DNA of 64,000 bases. It comes from a virus. The translations under genes and the position numbers were made by a program. Positions 6,622 through 15,107 of this stretch are shown here, piece by piece (the first letter of the stretch is position 1; every line of letters begins with the position of its first letter). A model generated the notes under the pieces. That model was given only the letters and a program-made list of their open reading frames with translations. It ran no database searches and was not told where the DNA came from. The stretch covers positions 36,368 to 100,367 of the IMG/VR virus record IMGVR_UViG_3300002835_000075, one strand, 5' to 3'.

Positions 6622-7652
6622 TATTCGTCTAAAGAGTAACGGTTTTTTAAAATCTCATATAATTTATAACCATCTTCATTGTCAATATAAAGTTGGTTTT
6701 CGTCGTATAGATCTGAAATTATTATACCATTCTTTTCTTCTATTACATCAACTGTGGATAATTGATGAACTTCATCATAAAAAGGTTTATCATCTTGAAA
6801 ATCAAAAATGCTTGGTTGGGGTTTAATTTCTTCTTTGAACTCATATTTTTTTAAACCCAATTTATCAACCATGTTTTTTCCTGCAACAATTGCTCTTTCT
6901 ACATCAGAAATACAAACAAACTCATTTGACGTATGCATGTTATAATAACCACATGACATATTGATACAAGAAAAATCACCATATTGTTTAACCATCATAA
7001 TATCGGTGTAAGGGTGGGATTGGACCATCATTTCATTTTCGAATCCTTCTGAGATTGCTTGTAACGCCAATGGAAAAAACTCACCATTCTTATCAAATAA
7101 TACCGTTCCTGAACAACTATAAGAAATCAAGTGATCACCAGGGGCATCATATTGGGTGCAATATCCAACATCTTTTAAAAAGTCCTTATCTAAGTTTCTT
7201 GACCCATGACAACCTGTTTCTTCGGAGACAAAAAATGCAACTTTTACTTTATCTAATTGTTTAAGTAATTCTAAACAAATAAAAATTCCACACTTATCGT
7301 CACCACCAATACCTGTTGGTTTATTTTCTTTTGTGTATGCCTTTAAACATAAAACTTGATCGGATCCAAAATCTTTTCCAAATGTGTATGGTCTAACAAG
7401 ATATTCTTCTTCAACGATAATCTCATCAACAAGATTATGAACCGTGTCGGTGTGTGAAATAAACATGGGATAAAATTCACTTTCATCTAATATTCCTTTT
7501 GTTACGTAGATGTTTTTATGACCATCACATGCAATTTCAATACCTTCTATGTGTGAAAGTTCATTTAATATATAATCTACCATCTTATCTTCTTGATAAG
7601 TTTTGGTTGGAACCGATAATAGTTCTTTGAGTTTTGTTGTGTTCATATTCAT
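6618..7652 (-). CDS. M20/M42-type zinc aminopeptidase (344 aa)
   Basis: Predicted cytosolic co-catalytic zinc exopeptidase. The motifs are SHTDTVH (first metal ligands), GIGGDDKCG (bridging Asp and activation region), SEETGCHGS (catalytic Glu and ligand) and a late NMHTSNEFV (last His ligand). The order and length (344 residues against about 350-410 for peptidase T and M42 enzymes) indicate an intact enzyme. Such a gene is unusual in a phage. It could supply amino acids or finish degradation of peptides. The gene stands alone on the minus strand behind a host-type promoter, which suggests early expression. The second ATG, two codons later, is an alternative start. Confidence 0.8.
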   Translation of the reverse strand: MNMNTTKLKELLSVPTKTYQEDKMVDYILNELSHIEGIEIACDGHKNIYVTKGILDESEFYPMFISHTDTVHNLVDEIIVEEEYLVRPYTFGKDFGSDQVLCLKAYTKENKPTGIGGDDKCGIFICLELLKQLDKVKVAFFVSEETGCHGSRNLDKDFLKDVGYCTQYDAPGDHLISYSCSGTVLFDKNGEFFPLALQAISEGFENEMMVQSHPYTDIMMVKQYGDFSCINMSCGYYNMHTSNEFVCISDVERAIVAGKNMVDKLGLKKYEFKEEIKPQPSIFDFQDDKPFYDEVHQLSTVDVIEEKNGIIISDLYDENQLYIDNEDGYKLYEILKNRYSLDEY

Positions 7653-7657
7653 TTATA

Positions 7658-7689
7658 CAAAAATAAATAAAATTTTTCAACTTAACAAA
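7658..7689 (-). promoter_or_regulatory. Bacteroidetes-type promoter of the aminopeptidase
   Basis: Minus strand: TTTG (7686-7689), a 20-base spacer, TATTTTTG (7658-7665). The -7 element ends six bases before the ATG, so the mRNA would have almost no leader. Confidence 0.6.
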
Positions 7690-7690
7690 G

Positions 7691-7698
7691 TATTTATC
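7691..7698 (+). promoter_or_regulatory. Candidate late promoter TATTTATC
   Basis: 13 bases before the start at 7712. It overlaps the divergent host-type promoter region by position but not by strand. Confidence 0.4.
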
Positions 7699-7711
7699 AA
7701 ATAAATTAGTT

Positions 7712-8209
7712 ATGAATAGAAGTTTTAGTAAAATTAGACACATCCAAGAAGCAAACTTGATGTTGGAAAACAGAAGATTAGTGGAAAATAATAGATCATT
7801 TTTGACTGAACAAACTATCGCAAACAACATAGCACCTTTGTTTGTGAATGAGTTTAATAGAGTTATGGCCGCATATAAAAAAGGAGACGCCAAAATACCA
7901 ACTTATACAGCAAAATATGAAAAAACTGATGACTATAAAGGAAAAATTGGTATTTATGCTGACGGCAAACTACAACTTACGTCTTTAAAAGATTTTGGAG
8001 TTGCGGTAACCGCACCATTTTCAACAGGAACTAAAGATGAATATGGAACAGATATTGGTGTGTTAGATAAATTGATGTTATTTAGCACTGGATTACAAAG
8101 TCAAATAGATGGAATTCAAAATATTGATAATACTGTTAAATCATATTTGAAGACTGCGGTTAGAAGTGGTATAGACACAACTAAACTTAATTTCACACAA
8201 AAAAAATAA
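7712..8209 (+). CDS. Unknown protein with capsid-targeting-like N-terminus (165 aa)
   Basis: The first 27 residues form a basic amphipathic helix with IQE and LVE sites (SFSKIRHIQEAN, RRLVENN). This resembles T4 internal-protein leaders, which are cut after (L/I)xE by the prohead protease. The rest is soluble, with a beta-rich middle (KGKIGIYADGKLQLTS) and a helical end. No enzyme motif is seen. It is transcribed alone and ends at a hairpin shared with a convergent secreted-protein gene. I infer a protein packaged with the DNA and injected. It could equally be an ordinary cytoplasmic protein. Confidence 0.55.
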   Translation: MNRSFSKIRHIQEANLMLENRRLVENNRSFLTEQTIANNIAPLFVNEFNRVMAAYKKGDAKIPTYTAKYEKTDDYKGKIGIYADGKLQLTSLKDFGVAVTAPFSTGTKDEYGTDIGVLDKLMLFSTGLQSQIDGIQNIDNTVKSYLKTAVRSGIDTTKLNFTQKK

Positions 8210-8211
8210 AC

Positions 8212-8237
8212 CCCAATCCAAAACAGATCAGGGTTTA
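8212..8237. terminator. Terminator between convergent genes
   Basis: Inverted repeat AAACCC/GGGTTT flanking a 15-18 base loop in the 32-base gap between the genes ending at 8209 (+) and 8242 (-). It is weak because no long T-run follows. Confidence 0.4.
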
Positions 8238-8241
8238 AGGT

Positions 8242-8664
8242 TTAACAAGATTTAAAAATTTTAAATCTGTTTGCTTTCATAATTGTTGTTGAGAATTCAA
8301 AAAAACAATACCAAGTAACACTTTCATTGGTTGGGTCCATGTTTATCAATAGACCATAATTAAGACCTTCTTGTAAAATCTGAACTTGTAAGAGATCTTC
8401 AGAAATCTTTTCAAATGATATAGGTAACACACTTACGATCTCGTCTTCTCTATAAAATGAAGAGGTTTTTTCATTTAAGTCAAAAACATATTTTGTTTTA
8501 GAGTTGTCAATTTCAAATATATAATCGGGATTCATTAACACAGAATCAACCGTGGTGTTTCTATAAGAAACAAAGTCCTGTTTTTCATATAACTCAACAA
8601 TTAACTTTTGAGAGAAAGAAAAAAAAGAAAATGATAAAAGAATTAATAAAAGGTAAGTTTTCAT
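8242..8664 (-). CDS. Secreted or periplasmic protein of unknown function (140 aa)
   Basis: A clear signal peptide (MKTYLLLILLSFSFFSFSQ, predicted cleavage near residue 19) leads a small beta-rich domain. The FSFSQ end is typical of Bacteroidetes exported proteins. There is no lipobox cysteine, so the product should be soluble in the periplasm or outside. No family is recognised. The minus-strand leader contains TATCTTTG, a plausible -7 element, without a good -33 partner. An exported accessory protein in a T4-like phage suggests modification of the host envelope. Confidence 0.65.
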   Translation of the reverse strand: MKTYLLLILLSFSFFSFSQKLIVELYEKQDFVSYRNTTVDSVLMNPDYIFEIDNSKTKYVFDLNEKTSSFYREDEIVSVLPISFEKISEDLLQVQILQEGLNYGLLINMDPTNESVTWYCFFEFSTTIMKANRFKIFKSC

Positions 8665-8769
8665 AGATATTGTTTTTTTGATGTTATTACTACAAAGATA
8701 TATAAAAGTTTGAATAAAAAAAAAACTTTTTCTTTTTTTTTGTGTATTATATAATTAAATAAAAAACAT

Positions 8770-9273
8770 ATGAAAAAATTTTTAATATCAGAATCAGAAA
8801 AACAACGAATTTTGGGAATGCACAAAAATGCAATTAGAAAAGAATATTTGACGGAGGATGATGTGGCTGCAAAACTTTCAGGTTTAATGAACAATATAGT
8901 TTCGGCTGCGAATACTGCAATAAACACGTATAATGGAGCTAATAATTCTAAAGTTCCAAATGTTACAATTACATCTCAAAATGACCCTAGTGAAATTAAT
9001 TCTTTATTATATTCATTCAATATGAGTAATCAGTCGATTGGTGAGGTTAGTGATAAATACACTATTGGTAATTTATATCCCGCTGGTTGGCCCGAATTTG
9101 AAAAGAAAATTTATAAGTCGTTTAAACCTAGTGTAAATACGTTTTTATCAGATAAATTGGCAGCTAATGGGGTTCCAAAAGGAAATCAAACTGATTGGCA
9201 AAATAACGTCACTGGTGCTATATTTAAAGTCCTAAATAATTTTCAAGGTTTTAATAAACCTACTCAAAAATAA
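8770..9273 (+). CDS. Unknown protein with capsid-targeting-like N-terminus (167 aa)
   Basis: The N-terminus (MKKFLISESEKQRILGMHKN, then AIRKEYLTED) carries ISE and LTE sites after a basic hydrophobic start. This leader type recurs in several proteins here and resembles T4 internal-protein targeting leaders. The remainder is Asn/Ser-rich and soluble, with no enzyme motif. It is not visibly related to the 165-residue protein at 7712 apart from the leader. A strong terminator separates it from a convergent gene for a secreted CAP protein. Confidence 0.55.
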   Translation: MKKFLISESEKQRILGMHKNAIRKEYLTEDDVAAKLSGLMNNIVSAANTAINTYNGANNSKVPNVTITSQNDPSEINSLLYSFNMSNQSIGEVSDKYTIGNLYPAGWPEFEKKIYKSFKPSVNTFLSDKLAANGVPKGNQTDWQNNVTGAIFKVLNNFQGFNKPTQK

Positions 9274-9282
9274 AAAAACAAA

Positions 9283-9308
9283 AAACCCCATCCTTTAAGG
9301 TGGGGTTT
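9283..9308. terminator. Bidirectional intrinsic terminator
   Basis: AAACCCCA (9283-9290) pairs with TGGGGTTT (9301-9308). A-rich before and T-rich after, so it can serve both convergent genes. Confidence 0.8.
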
Positions 9309-9312
9309 CTTT

Positions 9313-9825
9313 TTATTTATACATTGTCAAAACACAGTAAAAGGTGGGATTATTTTGATAGAACACATCCCCATAATAAATTGTGTTTGATACTTTAGAC
9401 CCAACACAAACACCATCGTATTTTGTATCAAGTAAAAGCGCGTTATGTGATGGAGAATTTTTCCATATTTCTAAAACTCGATTAGCTCTTTCTTCATCTG
9501 TTTTTTTATCATCGAATGTGCATAAATTTTCACCAATGTAATTATAGTTATAACCGTATAGGTAGGTAATTCGATCTATAAAATTATCAAAAGTTTGACC
9601 AAAGGACGATTGTAACCTTTGTGAGTGATCGAAAGGCATCGTCGATGTCTCAACCATGTAAGTAAGCATTTGTGTATTTGCCAACTTTGCTTCAGGGGAA
9701 TACTTTAATGGTGTAAGACCATATTCTTTTCGGTATTGGTTAACTTTTTTAATGATTAGATCATTTACGGTCTGACCAAAACTGTTAAAGAAAATAAAGA
9801 AGATAAAAATTGATATTGTTTTCAT
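9313..9825 (-). CDS. Secreted CAP (SCP/PR-1) domain protein (170 aa)
   Basis: A signal peptide (about residues 1-17, ending NSFGQ) precedes one CAP domain of the usual 130-150 residues. The family signatures are PFDHSQR (His), IGENLCTF (Glu) and SPSHNALLLDTKYDGVCVG, with the expected VNQYRKEYGL start helix. CAP proteins act outside the cell and bind lipids, metals or other ligands. Bacterial members are poorly understood. The product should be exported by the host. A partial host-type promoter (TACATTTG) lies upstream. An exported CAP protein is not a standard phage gene and suggests host-derived accessory cargo. Confidence 0.8.
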   Translation of the reverse strand: MKTISIFIFFIFFNSFGQTVNDLIIKKVNQYRKEYGLTPLKYSPEAKLANTQMLTYMVETSTMPFDHSQRLQSSFGQTFDNFIDRITYLYGYNYNYIGENLCTFDDKKTDEERANRVLEIWKNSPSHNALLLDTKYDGVCVGSKVSNTIYYGDVFYQNNPTFYCVLTMYK

Positions 9826-9888
9826 TTGTTAGATTTATACTACAAATGTAAAATTAATTTCTCTAATAAAAAAACTAAATCAATATTT

Positions 9889-11931
9889 TTATTCAGTTTT
9901 TTTTCTTCCCCTTCTTTTTGGTTTTTCTTCTTTATTTGTCACAATAATTTCGTCGTTTTCAACAACCAACATATATTCCTCGTTCTCCTCAATTTCAGAC
10001 ATCAATATTTTTTCTGAAATCAAATCTTCAATTTTGTCTTGAATCGCTCGTTTTATAGGTCTTGCCCCAAATGTTTCATCAAATCCGACCTTTGATATAA
10101 AGTCAATTAAATCTTGGTTATATGAAAAGATATAATGTTTTTCTAGAACTCTACTTAACAATTTATCAACCTCAAGTTTTGTGATCTGATCAATATGACT
10201 TTTTTCTAAACTATTAAATATAATTACATCATCAATTCTATTCAAAAATTCAGGAGCAAAAAACTTCTTTAATTCTTTCTTTAATACTTCTTGTTTTTCT
10301 TCTTCTAGAACAACATCACTTTTTGTGGTTTTAAACCCGACACCTGTTCCGAAGTCTTGAAGTTTTTTAACCCCAATGTTAGAAGTCATAATAATCAAAC
10401 AATTTTTGAAGTTGATTTTACGACCCAAAGAATCTGTAATGTGACCATCATCCAATAATTGAAGAAGAGTTGAAAATATGTCTTTGTGTGCCTTTTCGAT
10501 CTCATCAAATAATACCACCGAATATGGTTTGTTTTTAACTTGTTCTGTCAATTGACCACCCTCATCATGTCCAACATATCCCGGAGGAGATCCAATAAGA
10601 CGAGATATTGTATGTTTTTCTTGATATTCACTCATATCAACTCTAATCATATTATCAGGACTTCCAAAGATTTCTTTTGCCAATTGTTTTGCCAAATAAG
10701 TTTTTCCAACTCCGGTGGAACCAAGAAAAATAAATGATCCGATTGGTTTATTTGGATCTTTGATCCCCATACGATTTCTTCTGATTGCCTTTGAAATTTT
10801 ATTGACCGCCTCTTCTTGACCGATAACTTTGGAATTCAAATTTGAATTCAAACTAATCAAACTATTTCTTTCATCGACGTTGATATTTGAGATTGGAATT
10901 TTAGTCATATTTGACACGACTTCATAAATCAATTCTTCAGGGATATTTCTTTTACTACTTCTTAAGTGTTCCTCAAATTTCTTTTTTTCTTCTTCTAATT
11001 TGGACAACACACTTCTTTCACGATCTCGTAATTCGGCCGCTTGTTCGTAGTTTTGTTTTTTAATTACATTAAATTTTTCTTGTTTGATTTGGTTTGCTTG
11101 TTCTTTCAAATCTTCAATTTCCTTTGGTAATTTAATGTCAATTTGCATTCTTGCTCCAACTTCATCTAAAATATCAAAGGCCTTATCAGGAAACTCACGA
11201 TCTGTGATATATCGGTCTGCTAACTCAACAAATATTTTTAATGTCTCATCGTCGTATGAAACTTTATGGTGATCCTCATATTTTAATTTACTCAACTTTA
11301 AAATCTCCAACGTTTCTTCTTTTGTTGCAGGATCTACGATGACTTTTTGAAACCTTCTTTCTAATGCTCCATCTTTTTCAAAGTTTGTTCGATATTCGTC
11401 TAAGGTTGTTGCTCCAATACATTGGATTTCACCTCTTGATAGTGCCGGTTTAAATATGTTTGAAGCGTCTAACGATCCTGAACTATTCCCTGCTCCAACT
11501 ATTGTGTGAATTTCATCAATAAATAAAATAATATTTGGTGAGTTTTGTAATTCCTCAATAATAACTTTCATTCTTTCTTCAAACTGACCACGGTATTTTG
11601 TTCCTGCAACCAAAGAATTCATATCTAAAGATACGATTCTTTTATCCATAAGGTTTTTTGGACATTCTCCATCGTGAATCATCATCGCAAGACCCTCAAC
11701 GATCGCAGTTTTACCCGCTCCTGGTTCTCCAATAATAATCGGGTTATTTTTTTTCCTACGAGAAAGAATCTGAGCAATTCTCAATATTTCCTTCTTTCTT
11801 CCAATTACAGGATCAAGTTTCCCGTCTTGTGCTAACTTATTTAAATCTTTACTGAAATTATCCAAAACAGGTGTTGTGCTGTCGGGTTTCTTTTTTGATT
11901 TGTCGTTTCCTTCATCCATAAATTCTAACAT
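9889..11931 (-). CDS. ClpC-like double-AAA+ unfoldase without N-domain (680 aa)
   Basis: An ATP-driven protein unfoldase of the Hsp100 family. D1 has Walker A GEPGAGKT (68-75) and Walker B FIDE (137-140). A UVR-type coiled insertion lies at about 284-318. D2 has Walker A GSTGVGKT (404-411) and a VGF tripeptide (531-533) at the usual place of the ClpP-docking loop, so docking to host ClpP is plausible. The ClpC N-terminal adaptor-binding domain of about 150 residues is absent. The protein begins shortly before the D1 entry sequence and ends in a basic [11 protein letters not shown] tail. I prefer the ATG at 11931 after an A-rich leader; an in-frame ATG at 11976 is possible. It is divergent from dnaK. 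Confidence 0.9.
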   Translation of the reverse strand: MLEFMDEGNDKSKKKPDSTTPVLDNFSKDLNKLAQDGKLDPVIGRKKEILRIAQILSRRKKNNPIIIGEPGAGKTAIVEGLAMMIHDGECPKNLMDKRIVSLDMNSLVAGTKYRGQFEERMKVIIEELQNSPNIILFIDEIHTIVGAGNSSGSLDASNIFKPALSRGEIQCIGATTLDEYRTNFEKDGALERRFQKVIVDPATKEETLEILKLSKLKYEDHHKVSYDDETLKIFVELADRYITDREFPDKAFDILDEVGARMQIDIKLPKEIEDLKEQANQIKQEKFNVIKKQNYEQAAELRDRERSVLSKLEEEKKKFEEHLRSSKRNIPEELIYEVVSNMTKIPISNINVDERNSLISLNSNLNSKVIGQEEAVNKISKAIRRNRMGIKDPNKPIGSFIFLGSTGVGKTYLAKQLAKEIFGSPDNMIRVDMSEYQEKHTISRLIGSPPGYVGHDEGGQLTEQVKNKPYSVVLFDEIEKAHKDIFSTLLQLLDDGHITDSLGRKINFKNCLIIMTSNIGVKKLQDFGTGVGFKTTKSDVVLEEEKQEVLKKELKKFFAPEFLNRIDDVIIFNSLEKSHIDQITKLEVDKLLSRVLEKHYIFSYNQDLIDFISKVGFDETFGARPIKRAIQDKIEDLISEKILMSEIEENEEYMLVVENDEIIVTNKEEKPKRRGRKKTE

Positions 11932-11986
11932 AACTTTTTTTTTCAAATTATAGAAATAACTTTTTATAAAGTCCATAACTGAACAC

Positions 11987-12023
11987 TTGTCAGGTTTTTT
12001 ATTTGTTATATGACAAATTGTCA
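11987..12023. promoter_or_regulatory. Inverted repeat in the clpC-like/dnaK divergent region
   Basis: A perfect 13-base palindrome TGACAA-A-TTGTCA (12011-12023) with a further TTGTCA half-site at 11987-11992. Its place between two divergent chaperone genes suits an operator, but no regulator is identified. Confidence 0.4.
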
Positions 12024-12026
12024 GTA

Positions 12027-12034
12027 TATTTATT
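12027..12034 (+). promoter_or_regulatory. Candidate late promoter TATTTATT before dnaK
   Basis: 72 bases before the preferred start at 12107, directly after the palindrome. Confidence 0.35.
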
Positions 12035-12106
12035 TTTTCTAAAAATGGCACACTATTGGTGTTCAATGGCGAAAAAATAAACTTAAAAACAAAATGTATT
12101 AAAAAA

Positions 12107-13960
12107 ATGGGAAAAATTATTGGGATAGATTTAGGAACTACTAATTCTTGCGTGGCAGTAATGGAAGGTCGCGAACCTGTGGTAATCACAAACAGCGAAG
12201 GTAAAAGGACAACACCATCTGTTGTTGGATTTATTAAAGATGGGGAAAGAAAGATTGGAGATCCTGCAAAACGTCAGGCCGTAACAAATCCAAATAAAAC
12301 GATCTACTCAATTAAAAGATTTATGGGTAGTAAGTTTGAGGAAACTAAAAGTGAAATATCAAAAGTTCCTTATGAAATTATAAATGAAAATCAAACACCA
12401 AAAGTTAAAATTGATGATAGAAGTTTTTCTCCACAAGAAATTTCAGCGGCAATTCTTCAAAAAATGAAACAAACCGCCGAAGACTACTTGGGTGAAAAGG
12501 TTACTGATGCTGTAATTACGGTTCCTGCTTACTTTAACGACGCACAAAGACAAGCGACAAAAGAGGCCGGTGAAATTGCAGGTCTAAATGTTAAAAGAAT
12601 TATTAATGAACCAACGGCAGCGGCTTTGGCGTATGGTTTGGATAAAATGTCAAGAGACATGAAAATTGTGGTATTTGACTGCGGTGGTGGAACACATGAC
12701 GTATCTGTATTGGAACTTGGTGATGGTGTATTTGAAGTATTATCTACAGATGGTGATACTCATTTAGGTGGTGATGACTTCGATCAAGTGATTATTGATT
12801 TTTTAGCGTCTGAATTTAAACAAAATACAGGAATTGACGCAACAAAAGATCCAATGGCTCTTCAAAGACTTAAAGAAGCCGGTGAAAAGGCCAAAATCGA
12901 ATTATCTTCATCTCCACAAACAGAGGTTAATCTTCCATATTTATCGGCAGACTCATCAGGTCCTAAACACCTTGTTGTGACAATTACAAAATCAAAATTC
13001 GATCAACTAACAGAAGACTTGGTAAAAAGAACAATTAAACCGTGTGAATCTGCTTTAAAAAATGCTGGTTTAAAACCAAGTGATATTGATGAGATTATTT
13101 TGGTGGGTGGATCAACACGAATTCCCGCCATTCAAGAGGCCGTTAAAAAATTCTTCGGTAAAGATCCGTCAAAAGGGGTGAATCCTGATGAAGTAGTTGC
13201 TTTAGGTGCTGCAATTCAAGGTGGTGTTTTGGGTGGTGATGTTACTGATGTATTATTATTAGATGTTACACCACTTTCTTTAGGTATTGAAACTATGGGG
13301 GGAGTATTCACCAAACTAATTAGTGCAAATACAACAATCCCAACAAAAAAATCTGAAGTATTTTCAACCGCATCCGACAATCAACCTACAGTTGAAATTC
13401 ATGTTCTTCAGGGTGAAAGATCAATGGCGAAGGATAATAAAACAATTGGAAAGTTTAACTTGGATGGTATTCCACCGGCAAGAAGGGGAACTCCACAGAT
13501 TGAGGTTATTTTTGATATTGATGCTAATGGTATTATTAATGTTTCGGCCGTAGATAAGGCAACAAACAAACAACAATCAATCAGAATCGAATCGTCATCA
13601 GGTTTATCAAAAGAAGAAATTCAAAGAATGAAAGAAGAAGCCGAAATGAACGCTGAAGCCGACAAAAAATTAAAAGAAGATGCTGACACATTAAATTCTG
13701 CGGATTCATTAATTTTCCAAGTTGAAAAATCTTTAACAGATTTGGAAGATAAAATTACTGAAGATGAGAAACAAAACATAACTTCCAAAATTGATAAGTT
13801 AAAGGTTGCACATAGTAATAAAAATATAGATGACGTGAAAAAATTTACAGATGAACTCAATTCTGAATTTCAATCAATTAGTCAAAAATTATACAGCATG
13901 TCAAATGAAACAAGTTCCGATGAAGAAGTGACAAATGTGGAGTTTGAGGAAGTAAAATAA
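12107..13960 (+). CDS. dnaK: DnaK (Hsp70) chaperone (617 aa)
   Basis: A full-length Hsp70 with ATPase signatures ([13 protein letters not shown] at residues 5-17, [29 protein letters not shown]), linker [16 protein letters not shown] and substrate-binding domain. It ends VEFEEVK, as Bacteroidetes DnaK does. It folds and holds proteins with DnaJ and GrpE, neither of which is in the window, so host co-chaperones would be needed. The phosphate-binding loop has GGGTHDVS where GGGTFDVS is usual. The start is set by homology; the frame is open further upstream but lacks conserved sequence. It is probably acquired from a Bacteroidetes host. Phage-encoded DnaK is rare. Confidence 0.95.
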   Translation: MGKIIGIDLGTTNSCVAVMEGREPVVITNSEGKRTTPSVVGFIKDGERKIGDPAKRQAVTNPNKTIYSIKRFMGSKFEETKSEISKVPYEIINENQTPKVKIDDRSFSPQEISAAILQKMKQTAEDYLGEKVTDAVITVPAYFNDAQRQATKEAGEIAGLNVKRIINEPTAAALAYGLDKMSRDMKIVVFDCGGGTHDVSVLELGDGVFEVLSTDGDTHLGGDDFDQVIIDFLASEFKQNTGIDATKDPMALQRLKEAGEKAKIELSSSPQTEVNLPYLSADSSGPKHLVVTITKSKFDQLTEDLVKRTIKPCESALKNAGLKPSDIDEIILVGGSTRIPAIQEAVKKFFGKDPSKGVNPDEVVALGAAIQGGVLGGDVTDVLLLDVTPLSLGIETMGGVFTKLISANTTIPTKKSEVFSTASDNQPTVEIHVLQGERSMAKDNKTIGKFNLDGIPPARRGTPQIEVIFDIDANGIINVSAVDKATNKQQSIRIESSSGLSKEEIQRMKEEAEMNAEADKKLKEDADTLNSADSLIFQVEKSLTDLEDKITEDEKQNITSKIDKLKVAHSNKNIDDVKKFTDELNSEFQSISQKLYSMSNETSSDEEVTNVEFEEVK

Positions 13961-13974
13961 AAGTAATTTTTACC

Positions 13975-14000
13975 AAAATCACCGAGAAATCGGTGATTTT
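13975..14000 (+). terminator. Intrinsic terminator of dnaK
   Basis: 11-bp perfect stem (13975-13985 with 13990-14000), GAAA loop, followed by T-rich sequence. Confidence 0.9.
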
Positions 14001-14012
14001 TTTTTTTAAGTA

Positions 14013-14020
14013 TATTTATT
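14013..14020 (+). promoter_or_regulatory. Candidate late promoter TATTTATT
   Basis: 11 bases before the start at 14032, directly after the dnaK terminator. Confidence 0.5.
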
Positions 14021-14031
14021 AAATAAAAAGT

Positions 14032-14487
14032 ATGAAAAGAATTATAAAATTAACAGAATCAGATTTAGCTCGTATCGTAAGAAGAGTTATTAGTGAGCAA
14101 CAAGCTTATACTATTATACCAATAACCATAGACATACCAGCGCAAAAAGACGAAGAGGGTGTTTTAAAAGCCATTCCAAATGCTAGATTAACATTTCAAA
14201 TTATCAACCAAAAAGGGACAGATGGGAGTATGACTGATGACCTTGACACAGTTTCGCAAGTTCATTGGGATAGTGGCACTGCAAAAGCAGTGTCAAAAAA
14301 AGATGATAAGGGAAACATTATTGGATCTTTTGTGCCTGATGAATCGGGATTAAAAGTATTATCAAGATTAGTTGGTAAAAAAGATATGACCGGTACTTCA
14401 GGTATTAAAGTAACAATACAACCACAAAATCGACTCATTCCTGCACCAGCAACGGTTAGGTTTAAAGAGCGACCAATTCAAAAATAA
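14032..14487 (+). CDS. Unknown protein with capsid-targeting-like N-terminus (151 aa)
   Basis: The leader (MKRIIKLTESDLARIVRRVI, then SEQ) is a basic amphipathic helix with LTE and ISE sites. It is the clearest example of a leader type I recognise from many freshwater phage proteins. The remaining 125 residues are soluble and beta-prone, with no known motif. It is a single-gene transcript, bounded by a candidate late promoter and a terminator. Packaging into the prohead and removal of the leader by the gp21-like protease is the proposed fate. Confidence 0.55.
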   Translation: MKRIIKLTESDLARIVRRVISEQQAYTIIPITIDIPAQKDEEGVLKAIPNARLTFQIINQKGTDGSMTDDLDTVSQVHWDSGTAKAVSKKDDKGNIIGSFVPDESGLKVLSRLVGKKDMTGTSGIKVTIQPQNRLIPAPATVRFKERPIQK

Positions 14488-14507
14488 AACAAAAATCACA
14501 AATTATG

Positions 14508-14530
14508 AAATCCACCTCTTTGGTGGATTT
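14508..14530 (+). terminator. Intrinsic terminator
   Basis: AAATCCACC (14508-14516) pairs with GGTGGATTT (14522-14530), followed by TTTTTT. Confidence 0.85.
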
Positions 14531-14539
14531 TTTTTCGTA

Positions 14540-14547
14540 TATTTATA
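14540..14547 (+). promoter_or_regulatory. Candidate late promoter TATTTATA
   Basis: Ends 3 bases before the ATG at 14551, directly after a terminator. Confidence 0.4.
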
Positions 14548-14550
14548 GTT

Positions 14551-14859
14551 ATGAAAGCTTGGAAAAAATTTGCGGATAGTTTGGAATTGACAAAGGACTT
14601 AGAAGAAATTTATTTTGAAATGAGAAAAATTTTTCAAAGAGAAGGTTGGACACAAGAGGAGTTATATAGTCCGAGATACTTTCCACGAGATTTATTAAAA
14701 TTACATTCTAAATTCGATCCTAAAGTATCTGAGATTATACAAACAATTAGAGATTATGGTTTTGATGTTGATAAAAGTGAGGTTAATAAATATATTATAA
14801 ATAAACTCAGTCATATAGATGACATAACCCCATTAAAAGATTCAGATGGCGATAACTAG
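14551..14859 (+). CDS. Small phage protein (102 aa)
   Basis: A helical, soluble protein of unknown function with an acidic C-terminus (DDITPLKDSDGDN). The last 14 bases overlap the start of the next gene in another frame, so the two are likely translated together. No family is recognised. It sits just upstream of the head gene cluster. Confidence 0.65.
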   Translation: MKAWKKFADSLELTKDLEEIYFEMRKIFQREGWTQEELYSPRYFPRDLLKLHSKFDPKVSEIIQTIRDYGFDVDKSEVNKYIINKLSHIDDITPLKDSDGDN

Positions 14860-15091
14860 TGAAATTATAAGTGGGACTACAATTTTAAATGAAGTCCAAT
14901 CCTCAAATATTGTTAGAACACAATACGATACAATAACAAAAAAAATGATCGCAGAGTTTAAAAACGGTGCAAGATATGAGTATGTGGATATTCCACATGA
15001 AAAATATACTCAATTTAGAATGGCACAATCACAAGGAAATTACTTCAATTTAAACATTTCAAAGATACATAAATACACAAAACTAATCTGA
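14846..15091 (+). CDS. KTSC-type small domain protein (81 aa)
   Basis: The sequence has the pattern of the KTSC domain: SSNIVRTQYDTITKKM in the first strand pair, GARYEYVDIPHEKYTQF in the second, and a C-terminal helix and basic end. KTSC domains are short beta-rich modules of unknown function, found alone in phages and also in RNA or DNA processing proteins. It ends with a TGA stop and overlaps the upstream gene by 14 bases. Confidence 0.65.
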   Translation: MAITSEIISGTTILNEVQSSNIVRTQYDTITKKMIAEFKNGARYEYVDIPHEKYTQFRMAQSQGNYFNLNISKIHKYTKLI

Positions 15092-15096
15092 TTGGG

Positions 15097-15104
15097 TATT
15101 TATA
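15097..15104 (+). promoter_or_regulatory. Candidate late promoter TATTTATA
   Basis: Ends 3 bases before the ATG at 15108. Confidence 0.4.
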
Positions 15105-15107
15105 TAT

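Noticed and set aside
12056-12106. Upstream ATG of the dnaK frame
   Set aside because: The extra 17 residues have no likeness to DnaK, and the conserved start [13 protein letters not shown] fits the ATG at 12107.
11932-12189. N-terminal extension of the ClpC-like frame
   Set aside because: The additional 86 residues read through the divergent control region and the start of dnaK, with no ClpC N-domain pattern.
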